From: JASFUX01 sp050050115
Lineage (GTDB): Bacteria; Pseudomonadota; Alphaproteobacteria; Caulobacterales; Maricaulaceae
Length of the DNA stretch: 7,925 nucleotides
Reading direction: 5' to 3'
Assembly: GCA_050050115.1 (NCBI GenBank)
Contig: JASFUX010000158.1
Coordinates: 1 to 7,925 of the forward strand
Position numbers and translations under genes: made by a program
Shown: positions 7,124-7,925 of the stretch, in pieces
Layout: the number at the start of each line of letters is the position of its first letter
Position numbering within the stretch: position 1 is the stretch's first letter
The notes under the pieces: model-generated
Told to the model about the DNA's origin: nothing
Seen by the model: only the letters and a program-made list of their open reading frames with translations
The model's database searches: none

Positions 7124-7925
7124 TTAGTTATTGCCGACGTTGACCGAGCCCGAACCGAGCGCGGCGCGGCTGATATTGCCGGTCACCGAGGCGACGTTGA
7201 CATCGCCCGAGCCGAACGAGGCGAGATCGACGCTGCCGGCGACGCCGTCGAAGGTCACGTCGCCCGAGCCCATGATCGCTACGTCCAGGCTGTCCGCCTC
7301 CCCGCCGAAAAACGCGATGTCGCCCGAGCCGCGGATCGCCGCGTCGATCGCGCCGTGCGCGGCGGCGACCTCGATATCGCCCGAGCCGTTGATCGCCGCA
7401 TCGACGCCTTCCATCACAGCGCCGGTCTCGATGTCGCCGGAACCGTTGACCGCCGCGTCGAGATGACCGCCAATGTCACCGACCATGATGTCGCCGGGAC
7501 CGTTGACCGCCAGCCCGGCGTCGCCCGCGACATTTCCGGCGACCACATCGCCGCAGCCGTCGACGCCCACGTCGAGCGCGCCCGTATCGCCGATGCTCGC
7601 CTGAACCAGCCCGCCCTCGACGCTGACTTCGGCGCCTGCGGGCACGCGGATGACGAAGCGGCCGAAGTCTTCGACCGGATGACGACCGCTGCGGTTGACC
7701 GAGACCGTCATCCGCCCGCCCCGGCTCGAGCAGCTGGTCCGCGTGAAACGGCCGAGCTGCCGGATGACCAGCTCGTCGCCCTCGACCTCGAACTCGGGCG
7801 CATCGATCAGGCCCGCGCCGGCGTCGTAGTCGACCGAGATCCGGTCAACCCCGCCGCTCTCGATCTCGACGATCCCGACCACGCGCGAGAGGGTGAGGTT
7901 CGCCGCGTCGAAGTCCTCGGCGGAA
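7124..7925 (-). CDS. Head GIN domain (DUF2807) beta-helix protein, partial (5' end beyond window)
   Basis: The frame is open to the right edge, so the start and any signal peptide lie outside; 266 residues plus stop are visible. An internal GTG at 7882 exists but is not needed as a start. The visible N-terminal part (FDAANLTLSRVVGIVEIESG and after) and the segment FVIRVPAGAEVSVEGG fit the DUF2807/DUF4097 type of adhesin-like beta-helix. The C-terminal half is a run of 19-residue repeats centred on GSGD. Two cysteines (in TSCSSRGG and DGCGD) could pair outside the cytoplasm. Such proteins are generally exported and poorly characterised; adhesion or envelope roles have been proposed. It forms a likely operon with the DUF5694 gene 19 bases downstream. 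Confidence 0.85.
   Translation of the reverse strand, partial: SAEDFDAANLTLSRVVGIVEIESGGVDRISVDYDAGAGLIDAPEFEVEGDELVIRQLGRFTRTSCSSRGGRMTVSVNRSGRHPVEDFGRFVIRVPAGAEVSVEGGLVQASIGDTGALDVGVDGCGDVVAGNVAGDAGLAVNGPGDIMVGDIGGHLDAAVNGSGDIETGAVMEGVDAAINGSGDIEVAAAHGAIDAAIRGSGDIAFFGGEADSLDVAIMGSGDVTFDGVAGSVDLASFGSGDVNVASVTGNISRAALGSGSVNVGNN
7133..7579 (-). repeat. Seven to eight 57-base coding repeats (GSGD units)
   Basis: Within the DUF2807 gene, the Asp of each GxGD motif recurs every 19 residues (one interval is 20). Units read GCGDV, GPGDI, GSGDI, GSGDI, GSGDI, GSGDV, GSGDV and a final GSGSV. At DNA level the plus strand shows a recurring tcgcccgagcc or close variant every 57 bases (one 60). This fits one beta-helix turn per unit. 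Between the motifs the DNA has diverged, so this is an old internal duplication. Confidence 0.85.

Overview
The window is part of an alphaproteobacterial chromosome. The evidence is a GC-rich base composition, an RpoB N-terminus containing MPNLIEVQ, a FMDQTNPLSE rifampicin-region variant, and an L10 leader of the alphaproteobacterial type. The order cannot be fixed from sequence alone; Caulobacterales/Hyphomonadales/Parvularculales-like lineages are plausible. Every gene I can support lies on the minus strand, so transcription runs from high to low coordinates. Plus-strand reading frames are GC-driven shadows.

Right part (7925 to 6253): the 3' part of a secreted-type 'head GIN' (DUF2807) beta-helix protein built of 19-residue GSGD repeats. 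It is followed 19 bases later by a signal-peptide protein of the DUF5694 type, which carries two GxxH motifs as in the TraB/GumN/Tiki superfamily. They look like a two-gene operon.

Middle (6197 to 5741): a complete tRNA-Trp(CCA) with encoded CCA. One base after it comes a nested palindromic repeat of about 94 bases, then about 290 bases of leader with two candidate promoters for the downstream operon.

Left part (5740 to 1): secE-nusG-rplK-rplA-rplJ-rplL-rpoB in the conserved bacterial order, with rpoB running off the left edge (rpoC is expected beyond). secE and nusG share one base, and rplK and rplA are 2 bases apart, so both pairs are probably translationally coupled. Two long spacers carry RNA structure. 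The rplA-rplJ spacer holds an L10 leader, the autoregulatory site for L10-L7/L12. The rplL-rpoB spacer holds several perfect hairpins, one of them a terminator-like attenuator candidate that could set the ratio of ribosomal protein to polymerase expression.

The genes form one expression unit: SecE (translocon), NusG (elongation factor), the L11/L1/L10/L12 ribosomal stalk proteins and the RNA polymerase beta subunit. I see no mobile element with a transposase, no CRISPR array and no clear new defence or metabolic system. The least ordinary items are the palindromic repeat abutting the tRNA, the rplL-rpoB spacer structure, and the uncharacterised DUF2807-DUF5694 pair.
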